A DNA stretch of 64,000 nt from positions 1 through 64,000 of the forward strand of contig JAKSYS010000029.1 of NCBI GenBank assembly GCA_022925895.1, in the 5' to 3' direction. The position numbers were made by a program, and so were the translations under genes. Below are positions 43,123 through 55,763 of the stretch, in pieces; within the stretch, counting starts at the first letter, position 1, and each line of letters opens with the position of its first letter. The DNA is from Fragilaria crotonensis. Its lineage: Eukaryota; Bacillariophyta; Fragilariophyceae; Fragilariales; Fragilariaceae. The notes under the pieces were generated by a model, which was not told the DNA's origin, searched no databases, and saw only the letters and a program-made list of their open reading frames with translations.

Positions 43123-46100
43123 CTAGAATCAACCGACTTAGGCAGGCGTCCTCTGCCCTTTTTAACTCTGATACCTTCAAGTTAGTTAGGCTCAGGAATT
43201 CAGTTATGCTTCCATCTAAACTGTCAGATCTGAAGCAACTGAAAATAACAGAATTTTTCAACAGAGCTCCCCCAGATTCAAAGTGCACACAAATATTTAA
43301 GAACTTAGTTAACAGCAGCCCCAGCCCTTTCAGCAGCATTTCAGCCCCACCCACCATGCCCACCATTCGCTTCAACCTTACGAAAGCCGACAAGAAGTCG
43401 AAGAAGAAGGACTCGTCCCCCTTTCTTGCCTCCGAAACGGAGCCTCCAGTCGTCATCAGCGCAGATGTCAACATTCCTGCCGCTACGCCCACCCATCCCA
43501 CCCTCTATCTAACTCGCTCTAAGAGAGCCAAACTGGGCAATCAACAAACTACAATGAAAAAGAAGAAGCTTCCCACTACTCATGCTGCAATTACCTACGA
43601 ATCCGACACCGATGAAGCGGCCGTCATCGCCGAGGCCATCGAACGCGCCAACTCCGAGCGCAACAACAAGTCTTCCCGCGCCACCAACTACAACCAAAAG
43701 ACTCATCCATACATCCAGGGCATCCTTACAACTCCTATTGGGCGCAACAAAACATTCAGGGCCACCGAAACCGACGACGACGACAACGATGAAGCGGCTA
43801 GCAACGCCGAGGCCATCGATAGCGCGACTGCAGAGCGCTCAAACACTCATAAAGTAATGAGAATCAAGCAGGAGTACATTCCAGACATCCAGGGCACTCA
43901 CCATCCTTCCCCTATTCGCAGTTACCAACCCCAGACAGACGTATTCGACGAAAGCGACGTCGACGACGACGACCAAGATGACGACTACAGCGTTCGCAGT
44001 GACGACGACCGCAAGATTCCTGCTCCCACCCGCCCAAAATCCACCAGGAAGCGACAATTCGATGACTCAGACGTCCCCGCCTCCTCCCCCCTGATGCTTC
44101 CCCTGCGAAAAGAATGCGTTTTCAGACGCAAAAACAACCAGAGATTCGTTATAAAACCCGCCAATATGTTCGTGAATGTGGAAGTCAACAAATCAATTTC
44201 GTTGGGCGTTCGGACCTTCACACGACAAAAAGTAAAGTCAGAAACTCCTCCGGCGCTCCAAGACCTGCAAAAAGAGCTCCCACTTACGAAAATCGGAGCG
44301 ACCAATCCGGAGATATCGCCGCTCAAAACGACCCCATGGCGAACCCCCATTTCCCAATTTCCGACCACGACCATGATCGTGGTGATTCGCACCATCAGCT
44401 CCCAAGAGTCCTGGACTTGGGACACATTGGACCCCCGCGCCGAACTGCCAATGACCTTTCTACGACGATCGTACAGATCTCTTTCAGTACTGCAGCTGCG
44501 ACATTTGGCAGCCCGTCCGTCCATATTTTTCCCCATAACGCAAACGTCATCTTGCGTCCGACCGGTTTTGAAATCCTACCCACGCCTATTCGTCCGCGCG
44601 CGCCAACCCCGCCTTCTGACGTTCCCCTCTCCTAATTACCAACGTCCAACTCGTGACCAACCTAACGGCCATGCTCGTGTTCCTAATTACAACGGCGATC
44701 CCGTGGACGATGACGAAATGACTGACGCGTCTGACGACATTCCAGCGCGCTCCACGACCAACATTTATCGCGATGACGATATGGATGACGATGACGACGA
44801 CGATAGTGACGTAGTTAATGCTTCAAGTGTCTTCTCCATCTACTGCCCGTGTCCCAAACAATTATGCCTTTCCGTTCGCGATCAGACACTGCCGCCCACC
44901 AAAGCACAAAAAGTTCCCATTGAAGTTGAAGTTGAAGAACAAAGCAACGGCGACAAAAAGGAATCTCCAAAACAACTTGATGCACTCCCAATGATTCAAA
45001 ACTCTCCCTACTCAGTCCCAGATTCCTCAGACAATGATGACAGCACAGACACCAGCTCATTTATCCCAGATTCCTTCACAGTTAAAACTTTGGATTCCCT
45101 AACTCTCATGGACAGGATGACAACCAGAAAAGCTACCAAAAATGCAAAAATGACGAAAAATATTCCAAGACCAGCAAGGCCTCTACCCCCAACCAAGTCC
45201 AAGCAATTTGCAACTCCCATCAATGTTGCCAACCCTTTTTTATGTCAAGCCACCTATCAATGCTGCAATCCCATTCACCATTTCAATTGATGATGATGAA
45301 ACTGATACCCCTTCAACTCCTTCAAGCAAAAACAGAACCCAATCATGTCAGATCAATTATTTGAAAACCTTCAACACCTCTGGACCTAGGAATCTTGATG
45401 CACCACCTTCTCCAGCAATCAGTCTCAATTCAGAACTTTTCAGTCCCTTGTTTTCCAATTTGAGCAGCAGCAATGACAGTACCTTTGATTGCCTTTCCAC
45501 ATCAACTGGAATCACAGCATTTCTTGAACTATCTGATGATGATGAAACTTTGGAGCTTCCATATCGCCTTGACAAACTGCACACCCTTGCCCTGAAGACA
45601 ATGTCTTGGACCCAATCCATCATGTCCCCTTTTTGCAACACCATTCTGATTTGGATTCCAGAACCAATCCACATGCCTCACTTCTTTTCTATGCTGATGC
45701 AACTCTTCAAGATGATATCAATGGGCCAATCACCATGTGCAACCTTCCAACATGTGTTGATTCAAGTATCACAGCTGCAAGCTTCTGCCTACGTTATATC
45801 CAGTCAAATCCAGTCACCAAACAATGCATTCGCGACTTGACGACCGAACATCTTCGCCACCTGATGTGCAACCTTTATCCCATTCTCATTGCTGGATCTG
45901 ACAAAGACCCCAATCAAGAGGAATTCATTCAATGCATCCAACACACTTTCAACAGAACAACCAATTTGGTCATGGACAATCTTTCTTCTGAGCACAGATC
46001 TCAACTCACTAATGGCACCCCATCACTATTTGTATCCCTTTTGAGTGACTATGAACCTGGATCCTTTGGACATGAATGCTCCCTATCCATCCTTTATGCC

Positions 46101-49100
46101 TTCAAAATGATGTACCTCATCCACATTTATATTCAGGGACAAACATCTTCATGCCCTCACCAACCCCCAGAACTTGCTGATATCATTCGCAATATCCCAA
46201 CTTTTGCGACCGCTCTACGACTTTTCCCGAACCGAAGTAACTTCAGAGATGTCCCGCGATTCATTATCAAATTCTTCCAAGATCAGCAATTGACTCCCAA
46301 TCCCTATGATACCACTTTGGACAGCACCAGGACTTCCCATATTCAAACCCCTGCACATTTGGACTCTGCATCCCTCATTGCATTCACTCATTCACCGCTC
46401 GTCAACGGTTTTGGAGAACCTACAACTGGAATATCTCCATCTGCTTCCCATGTTGCCCGTGTCTTAATCTCAGCAACACTCCGCCAACATGCAACTTTGA
46501 CTGCCAAACTCACAACTGGAGATGACTTACATTTGCAACCCTCAAACATCTACATTGGTTCCCTTCCTCCTGTTGATCTTCTCATGAATCACAATTGCTC
46601 AGCCTTCCCAATGGCCACATCCCCTACACCTGAACAGTTATCAATCATGCATTCAAAAGCCACTGCTATTGCCGTCAACTTTGTCATCTGCCGTCCGCTC
46701 ACTTCCAATGATCTTCAGAACTTCACCATCCCAATTGGAAACTGTGATTATGCAACCCTTAAGTCCAACTTTGACCCCATCAAGACAGATACCATCAACC
46801 ATTCCATTGATTTCCTGCCAGATCATGAATACACCATGTTCAGAGTTGTTTCCAACATCAATGTCACTGACCCTCAATGTGTCCTACCTCAAACACCCTT
46901 GCCAATCAAAGTCCTTATCTACCAAGGCAACACCCAAGAGCATCAGTCAACTCCTTCTTACACTTCAGGCTCCCCAACTGAGCTTCCTATTCCATTGCCA
47001 AGTGCCCACACTTTCCCTATTATTTACAACAATGAGAACAAACCAATCATCTTTCATCAACACAATGGGACCATCAAACCCTACACAACCACAACAGTCC
47101 AACAGCTCTTCAGTGACCAAGCCTGCATTCCAATGAACACCTGTTATGCTGCCAATCCCTGGACTTGTCCCAATAATCCTAGCCAACTTTGGCGCCAACC
47201 AAACCCTGTTTATCATGTCATTGATGATCCCAAAAACCATTCCCTTGTCTCTTGCAACTCGCCTCATCCAAGTGATTACTACAAAACGTGGATCCACCGA
47301 TGTTTATGGATCCTGGGCTCTCCCACACCTTGAGAATGCCCTCAACAACCCATTGTCTCAAATCACTCACAATCCATTTTCATACTATTGGCAACAACAC
47401 AATCATCCTGAATATCCCTTCATCAAAGACTCTGAACCCAATATCTTGAGCAACCCCCCTGGTGAGTCTGGTGTGAACACTAGTCTCTTTAACAACCAGG
47501 TTACTACTTGCAACTTACCTGATCCTTCTTGCCTGTACAGACACATTGGTGTAAATGCTACAAGAATGGACAGCAGTAATTGTAATGTAGTAAGATTTCA
47601 ATTGGACAAACAAGAATCATCTTTTTGTGAACACACAGCCCTTATGGTTGTCCGCACCCGTAGATCGTCTCTTCAAGAAGAAAATCCCCCCTGAAATTGA
47701 ACCAGAAACTGCAGATCCAGATACTTCTGACAATTCTTCCGAAACTGACATTTCCCGACACGAAACGCCAAATATTGATGCAAATCAGCCATCTTCTGAC
47801 GTCCAAGCTCAAGAAATTGACACACCTGCCGAAAACCCTTTGAAACGCCTTTCACGAACTGTAACACAAATTCTGTCTCCAAAATCTGTGCAACCAGACA
47901 CCCAAATTGAAACATCCTCTTCACCAAAGACAGACAATCCTTCCAAACCTGCAGCAAAGGACAAACCTGCAAAGCATCCAACTTTTGCCTACCCTCCAAT
48001 TCATGAAACATTCTTTACTGATGATGAAGACAATGAAGACCAACAGGATGACCCTCCTCAGATCCCTTTGCAATCCCCAGATGCACTAACTTCTTCAACC
48101 AGAACTGACTTCACTTATCCACCCATTGAAGATTTAACTAAAACCCTTTTGAAATATGCCAAAAATGCCAATCTCCGCAAACTTTCTTATCCAACCGATC
48201 TTGTCGCCCGACGCCGACAATTCAATGCCTTCATGGATAACCTCCGCATCGTTTGTAACATCTCTCCTGGACACGCCAAGTCTTGATCTTTGGCCCAAAC
48301 AGATTTCCTACTCCCATCCCTTCATTGGCACTGCAATTTACAACCTAATCTTTACACATGTTTGTGACCCTTGCCAGAAACACATTATTGATGGCCCACC
48401 AGATGCCAGAACTGCAATCTTTACTCTCCGCCGACATTGTGCCCGCTTACTCCAGATCATGTTGAACGCACAAGAGAAGCCTTTTACTCAATCAAACAAG
48501 GCCACAATGAAGTTGCAACCTCCTATTTGAATCGCATCCGAGTTTTGACGCGCGATTGCTACCACGCCGGCATTCCCAATACTGACGCAGATCTTATTAA
48601 AAGAGCCATTCGCGGTGGAAGCAATCACCATTTTTATGCTGCCTCTTACCAACGTTTTGATGCCGACCTCCGCAGAGCCGAACTTAACGATGAAGAATTG
48701 CCCGCTTTCTCCGAACTTGAGAGCCATCTTTTGAATATTGACGAATCCCGCGGCCTAACTTTGCCATCACAAAATCAACGCAATTATAACCAACATGCCA
48801 ATGCTGCCCGTCAACAATTCCATCGTCCCACCCATCGTCCGACTTTCCAGAAACAATTCACCCCGCGACAACATCAAGCTCTCAGCTCAATTTTGCGACC
48901 TTATACCCAACAAAACAGCAGCAGCAATCGGCCACCAATCAGACCCCAGAGCAACCAAAATCAGCATTCAAACCGTCCGAACAATCACCAAAACAATCGT
49001 CGCAACGCTCCGCCACCTAGACCGACTCATGGCAACCGACCGCCCTTGCGACCAACCTCATCAAATTCCAATAACCAGCGTCGACCGCAGAGCAATTCCA

Positions 49101-52100
49101 CCCCATTTCGGCCAAATCCTTCACCCAATAATGCCACCAACATAGTTTGTAACAATTGTGGAAGAACTGGTCACTATGCAAGGCAATGCCCAACTGCAAC
49201 TAACAGACCTCAGAACACCAATAACAGAAATGGAGGAAACCCAAGATCACCAACCAATAATGAGAACACTGCTCCCAGAAATCACAGAGCTTATTTTGTC
49301 ACTGATTCATCTTCACCTCATGCTGAAACAACTCATTACCATCAAGCCTTCCTTGCTTCATCACACACCAACCCTGTCTTTAACAATGGACCACCAACAA
49401 TCTGGCCTGATACCAACTTGCCCCAAATGGAAATCAACCCATCACTGACTGACAATGATTTTGTACCCTCCATGTCACACTCACCTCCCAGCACTGATGC
49501 AATTGAATATTTCCCAGATGATCCCATGTCTACATATCAGCGCTTTGGACCACCAGATCTTGATAATTGGCTCCCTGACAGTGGTGCCACAAGTCACTAC
49601 ACTCCTGTTTTCAGTGATCTCCATGATGTTGAACCCTGCCATGTACCTGTTTCCCTTGCTGATGGAACCACCAAGATATCCACTTTCAAAGGCACAACTG
49701 ACTGTTTCTTTACAACCACAGAAGGACAGAAAGCTATCCTTGGTCTTGCTGATGTTTACTACATTGAAGGTCTTAGTCACCGTCTGCTTTCCCTGACTGC
49801 CATCTCTGCCACCCAAAACTTCACAGTCATCATCCAGAACAGAGCAACCACAATCCGTTTTCCCAACAACTCAACATACACATGGCCAACCATCCTTCAA
49901 GAACTACCCTCTGAACACGCTTTCTCCATGACTTCCCAACCCAATCCAACTTCTGATGACACTTCAAACTCACCTGCCATCACTTTTGAGCAACACTTGG
50001 ACACTTCAACCAATCCAAACCCAGACCAACCCACTGCAACCTTGCCACTTGAGATCACATCCCGTCGCCTTGCACATCGTAATTTCCGCAATCTTATGAC
50101 TGGATCCCTTCACCATGTTTGGAATGATCACATTTTGTCACCAGCCACTGACACTCAAACTTGGCCAATCAGAATTTCAATCAGCCAAAAACGCGCCAGA
50201 AGCAAAGTCCCACTCCGCCAAGGTTCAGAACCATTCCATCAACTTCACCTTGACCTTCTAAGAAACCCATTCCGCTTTGGCCTGACAACTAGCACTAACT
50301 ACTCTGCTTACCTTTTCATTGTGACAACTCCTGGCAAACTCACTGGTTGGATTGGACTACCCACTGAAAGTACTTTATCCATTCTCACTGCCCTGCAATC
50401 TTGGCTCACACAATCAGAACTTCTTGGCCGCACCCAATCTGTCCGCTTTATCCGCACTGATGCTGGAACAGCATTCACTTCAGCAAAATTTATCTCAACT
50501 TGCACCAATCTTGGAATCAAAGTTGAAGCTGCAGCCCCTGAACATCAAGAAATGAATGGAATTTGTGAAGCCAAATGGAGAGAAGTCCACAACATTGCAA
50601 ACACCCTGCTCAACACTGCCAGACTTGGAGGTGCCTTCTTTCACCATGCTCATGCCTATGCAGTCCAAATTGTCAATGCTTGCCCTGCAAAGAATGTTAC
50701 TGATCAAGATGGAAATCCTACAACTCCCTTCCACTATAGTTATGGCCGAAAACCCAGCCTCATCAACTTCGCGTATTTGGATGCCCAGTCTATTTCAAAC
50801 GTTACGAACCGACCTTTCGGAACAAGTTAATCACTTATAAACAACAGCTCCAACGCGCATCCCGTGGAACTTTTATTGGATTCCCTGAAAACTCTGCTGG
50901 CTGGCTTGTCTATTCCCCAGACCATCCTCAACGAATTATCACAACCCGTGACGCTTATTTTGATGAAGATTTCAGCTCTGCCCTTGCTTTTGACTCCAAA
51001 CCCTTTGCTGGAGCCATTCCCATCCGCTCCCACATGGACCCTAATGGACTTGAAAATGTTGAGAATTCAGAACCCACCATCATTCACCAAACTGGATCTG
51101 TTGCCAACCTTGGAATCAATCCCTCTTCCTTCATTGAAGAACCCACTAACAATGATAAGCATCCCCTTCCCATTGAGACTATTAACAATGATGATGACAC
51201 TGATGATGATGATCTACAACCTGGTCCAACACCACCTGCACCTCAATTGCTCAACCTCACTCATCACCAGAAGAGACACACACCCCTTCAGAAAGAGATG
51301 ACACTTTACTTCCAAGAATGTGCTGAATCACTACCATCCATTGACCCTATCCACACTGCCATGCTTACCCTTGATGCCTCTGCTGACACATCCACAGAAA
51401 ATGATGATCCTGTTGATAAATACTTGCCAGAACCCCAATCCTTTCAAGCTGTCCTCAAACTTGATGATGACATCCGCTCTGCCTGGCTTCATGCAATCAA
51501 AATGGAAATCAAGAACCTCATTGATCATGGTACCTTCATCCTTGGCCAGAAACCCCATGTAGATGAATTGATTATCCCAGTTAAACTTGTGCTCAAAGCA
51601 AAGCAAACAGCATCTGGCAAACTTGACAAACTCAAAGCCCGCCTTGTTGCACGCGGCGACATGGAAAAGAGAAGAATCAAGAAAACTAAAGCAAAGTACC
51701 AGCAACAACTACTCAAACAAAGAGAGGAAAACACCAAGAAAGTAAATAAATCTAACACTATCCCAATTGAGATCCTCAACCTTTTGAAGACACATGGTCA
51801 CCCTGTGCATCTTCAAGAGGGGTCAAGCTCCTCATATCCAAAACCTGTGCTTTCCGCCGCATCCTTAAAGGTGCTGACTTCATTGAGCCTATCTTCAAGC
51901 CAAAGTTATTGGACGTCACTTTGTGATCCTGCCACTTTACCTTGCTTACCACTTCCCAGAATATGCCAAATACTTTGGAGTCCCACTTCTTCTTGACAAA
52001 GGAATCTATGGCCTTGTCTACTCAGGCAAATATTGGAACATTGAATTCTCTGAATGGCTTTACTCTCAAGGATTCATTCAATCCCAAGCAGAACCATCCT

Positions 52101-53261
52101 ATTTTGTTTACTATGACAAACACAACCAATGGCTTCGCCTCCTATTCTTCGTTGATGACATGCTTTATGTTGGAAGCAATGATTCCATCGAGAAATCTTT
52201 CGAAGATTCCGTCCGCAACCGCTTTGACGTGAAATTCCTTGGTCCTGCACAATGGTTCCTGCAAATGCGCATCCACCGCCACAAAGATTCCACCTACACT
52301 CTAGACCAACACCGTTATGTCTTAAACGCTCTCCAACGTTATGACCCAGATTCCGAATTCCCTGAACGCGAAACTCCCTTCCCACCCGATTACGTCTTCA
52401 CCAAAGATAACCGCCCTGTCACCGATCATGACAAGTCTATAATTGAGAAAAGACATTCCCGCCTCCCGTTTCGCTCAGCCGTATGCACCCTACTTTATCT
52501 AGCATATAACACACGAGCCGATATCCTTTTTGCAGTCTGCAAACTTGCAAAAGCCTGCATCTGCCCCGGTGAACTTGACTTCCGCGCCCTTATCTGGTTA
52601 TTTGGCTATCTCAGACGCCGACCCAGCTATGCCTTGAAATTCTATCCTGATGGCACCTCTAACCCAATCTATAGTATCTGTGCCCAACACAGCATTCCAT
52701 ACTCTGACCTGACTGTCTTCTCTGATGCCAGCTGGCAAGATTGCCCTGACACTGGCAGATCAACTGTTGGATACATGATCTTTCACAATGGTGCTCTCAT
52801 TGAAGCCAACTCAACAATGCCTACCCCAATTGCAATGTCAACCTCTGAAGCTGAATACATGGCTGCCTGTTCTGCAACTATGGCTACTGCCCACATCAGA
52901 ATGCTTTTATATGATATGACATACCTTGGCACTAAACAATGGCGCGAATCATCCCAACGCTTACCTACAATCCCATCTGTCCTTATGATTGACAATGAAG
53001 CAACTGTTCAAATTGCCAAGAATGGCAAACTAACTCGCAAAACTCGCCACATTGAAAGACGCTTTCACTTTGTCCGCCAAGGCCAACAAGATGGTACTCA
53101 TCAACTCTATTGGATCCCTTGTGACTCTCAACTTGCTGACATCCTAACCAAAACTCAGACATCCTCCAAGATTGATCCTCACCTTGACAAAATCTTTGCA
53201 AACTCCCTGATCACCTACTTTCTCCATCACCAATTTCTACGGAGATCTGATTCAAGAGGGG

Positions 53262-54159
53262 TGACAGACTTTAGTACCGCTCCTACGTATTTTTACTATC
53301 TACATTATTCAGTGCGACACTTCACATTAGGCTAGTAAACAGTATACGTCGTATCGTTACTGTCGTACGGGAATCATATCCCACTCGGAAATTGTAACGA
53401 TCGTTTTCATGTCGTTCGTTGCATAAACGACCATTTTCTCGCCCAACGCTCGGCCTCGTACGACCTCTTCAGACGTACACCTTTTCAGACGTGCACTCTT
53501 CAGACGTGCACCGTTTCATTTGTGTTCCTGAGTGTTCCTCAGAAACACTCATCAAACAGTTGATCATCACTTGATGATCAACGATTTCTCACAAATTTGT
53601 CAACCTGTAAATATATTTAGTCCGGCCCCGATTTTAACAATGTACAATTTTACTAGCAGCGTAACTGACCATGACGACTTTTTACCCGCCGTCATCATGG
53701 TTCAGTCCCCCTGTAGCGATAGCCAGTGTACTAGTACCCACTTGGCTACCGACGTCACCGTAGGACTCCACCCACGTCCACATACTGTAGTGTCACCTAC
53801 GCGCAACGTAGCACCATCTACTTGCATCGTACCTACAGATACTAGCACAGTTGCTTCGCCTACTAGCACTGTGTCTACGTCTACATGTACTGTAGTTACG
53901 CCTAGTCATACCGTAGCTCAGTATACCCGTCCAGTAGACTCCCACGCGTATACCGTCGCGTTTGCTACTAGCACTCCCGCTTCCTCTGCCGCTAGCGTAG
54001 CATCCAGTAGTCCTGAAACCGTAGCACCGGTCAACGTTCGTACTGTAGCGACCGATACCGTCACCGTGACGTCACCACCTGCCTGCGACCCCGGTCTGAC
54101 GTGCGCCCGATTTAACCATGGTCTGGCCTCCACTCCGCGCTCGCACGCAGAATCTATCA
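53262..54159 (+). repeat. 3' LTR of the Copia element
   Basis: 898 bp, preceded directly by the purine tract AAGAGGGG and followed by the CGTAT target duplicate. About 73 bp of ordinary sequence separate its target duplicate from the first octamer minisatellite. Confidence 0.92.
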
Positions 54160-54236
54160 CGTATCGATCATACTTGTACTGCCGTGATACTTGTGCCGTA
54201 GAGATGGATCTACACATCAACAGTACTAGAGTAGGA

Positions 54237-54604
54237 GTCCACCAGTCCACCAGTCCACCAGTCCACCAGTCCACCAGTCCACCAGTCCACCAGTCCACCA
54301 GTCCACCAGTCCACCAGTCCACCAGTCCACCAGTCCACCAGTCCACCAGTCCACCAGTCCACCAGTCCACCAGTCCACCAGTCCACCAGTCCACCAGTCC
54401 ACCAGTCCACCAGTCCACCAGTCCACCAGTCCACCAGTCCACCAGTCCACCAGTCCACCAGTCCACCAGTCCACCAGTCCACCAGTCCACCAGTCCACCA
54501 GTCCACCAGTCCACCAGTCCACCAGTCCACCAGTCCACCAGTCCACCAGTCCACCAGTCCACCAGTCCACCAGTCCACCAGTCCACCAGTCCACCAGTCC
54601 ACCA
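54237..54604. repeat. Octamer minisatellite (GTCCACCA), left array
   Basis: 46 perfect copies of GTCCACCA in 368 bp. Every frame on both strands is open: plus-strand frames all read a rotation of STSPPVHQ and minus-strand frames all read a rotation of LVDWWTGG. The apparent proteins are products of the repeat, not genes. The array runs directly into the terminal inverted repeat of element copy B. Confidence 0.97.
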
Positions 54605-55199
54605 GGAAGGTCCGGCAATACGGGCGAAGTCTTGAATAAAGGAAGTATGCGCGCCCGCCGGGAGGGAAACAAGGTCCGATCGATGTCTGGCTGGCGCAAA
54701 ATTGGATGTGCCGGCGTGGTTGTGACACGGCTGACGTCTGTAAGAAAATTTGCTTACAGCGAAAAAAAATTGCTTACGGAATGAAATTGCTTACGGAATT
54801 TGCTTACCATAAGCAAATCTATTGTAAGCAGAAATTTGCTTACAAAATTTGCTTACTGGGAGATTAAATTTGCTTACGGGGACTGTCTTTTCTACGTAAA
54901 AAACATACCAATTTTCAAACACCTAAATAAAATTTACTTACAGCAAAGAAGAATTTGCTTACGAAAATCAAATTTGCTTACAGAAAAAATTTGCTTACAA
55001 AATTTGCTTACCGGCATAATTTGCTTACTGATTTTGCTTACTGTCAAGAAAAATTTGCTTACGATGCAGCAACCTTGCCGGCTCGGATGGATCATTACGA
55101 TTGCTAAAATTCTCGCATCTTGCAAATCGGAGCAAGGCTGACGCGCAAACTCAACTGCCCCTAACGGTACGGCTGGAACGTGCATGGGCCGGACCTTCC
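54605..55199. mobile_element. Non-autonomous inverted-repeat element, copy B
   Basis: Bounded by perfect 12-bp inverted repeats, GGAAGGTCCGGC (54605-54616) and its reverse complement (55188-55199), the same as copy A at 36.0 kb. Subterminal boxes also match copy A: TGCCGGCGTGGTTGT about 105 bp from the left end, and ACCTTGCCGGCTCG followed after 3 bp by GGATCA about 128 bp from the right end. The central array is made of TTGCTTAC boxes rather than CACTTAC. There is no coding capacity. It is flanked on both sides by the same octamer minisatellite, so either it inserted into the array or its end gave rise to it. A 1-base A is the only possible target duplicate, which is not informative. Confidence 0.75.
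54741..55066 (+). repeat. AATTTGCTTAC direct-repeat array inside copy B
   Basis: About 15 direct copies of the TTGCTTAC box, usually preceded by AA or AAAA and AT, at irregular spacing of about 11-25 bp, plus two in inverse orientation (TAAGCAAAT, GTAAGCAG) near 54808-54830. It occupies the same place as the CACTTAC array of copy A and shares the CTTAC core. Confidence 0.85.
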
Positions 55200-55200
55200 A

Positions 55201-55427
55201 GTCCACCAGTCCACCAGTCCACCAGTCCACCAGTCCACCAGTCCACCAGTCCACCAGTCCACCAGTCCACCAGTCCACCAGTCCACCAGTCCACCAGTCC
55301 ACCAGTCCACCAGTCCACCAGTCCACCAGTCCACCAGTCCACCAGTCCCACCAGTCCCACCAGTCCCACCAGTCCACCAGTCCACCAGTCCACCAGTCCA
55401 CCAGTCCACCAGTCCACCAGTCCACCA
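55201..55427. repeat. Octamer minisatellite (GTCCACCA), right array
   Basis: 25 octamers GTCCACCA and three consecutive nonamers GTCCCACCA (about 55344-55370). It begins one base after the right inverted repeat of element copy B and ends in unrelated sequence with the GTAC-rich patch at about 55475-55520. Confidence 0.95.
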
Positions 55428-55763
55428 CACCATCCTTAATCTCCGGGTTTTCTTGATCGTCGAAATCTCGACGTACCCTGGTACAGTATAATAAGTACAA
55501 GTACTCAAGTACATATAAGATATAAGTATGGCTGGTTTCACGTCCGAAAATCCTGGCGCACAGCCCAGTACAAAAAGTACGTGCAGCCAATAGAAAGTGA
55601 GCTTTGTCGTGTACTTCAGAATAATTTCTCGTGTTGGAAGCAGGGCGTTTCACAATGAGTTTGAAAGCCATTGTCCGCAACAGTTGTACTCCTTCCAATT
55701 AACCCGACCCCGCCAGTTGCCATCTCAATGCACTTGAAAATCCAGTTGACCAAGTGAGGTTAA
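55428..55763. other. Spacer before the DDE transposon
   Basis: GTAC-rich sequence at 55475-55525, then ordinary DNA. It may contain the left end of the DDE transposon. No terminal inverted repeat could be recognised. Confidence 0.35.

Larger units (their letters stand above)
42213..54159 (+). mobile_element. Ty1/Copia LTR retrotransposon, structurally complete, 11.9 kb
   Basis: Fossil retroelement with both LTRs, TG...CA ends, a 5-bp target duplication CGTAT (42208-42212 and 54160-54164), a TGG-starting primer-binding region directly after the 5' LTR and a polypurine tract (AAGAGGGG) directly before the 3' LTR. Parts in order: a long Asp/Ser/Pro-rich region and another unassigned region (about 43.1-48.2 kb), gag with a CCHC knuckle (CNNCGRTGHYARQC, near 49.15 kb), protease (DSGATSHY, near 49.58 kb), integrase (about 50.0-50.8 kb), reverse transcriptase (FVDDMLYV, near 52.15 kb) and RNase H ending near ADILTKTQ (53.15 kb). 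The PR-INT-RT-RH order defines Copia; diatom CoDi-type affinity is likely. LTRs are nearly identical, so insertion is recent. The coding region appears interrupted about half a dozen times. It is about twice usual Copia length. Confidence 0.9.

Noticed and set aside
42651-48290. Host genes upstream of the Copia pol region
   Set aside because: They lie between the LTRs, and the first overlaps the LTR and is repeated in the 3' LTR, so they belong to the element.
53532-54728. Long proteins with VHQSTSPP or LVDWWTGG repeats on both strands
   Set aside because: They are frame-independent translations of the octamer minisatellite, partly fused to the Copia LTR.
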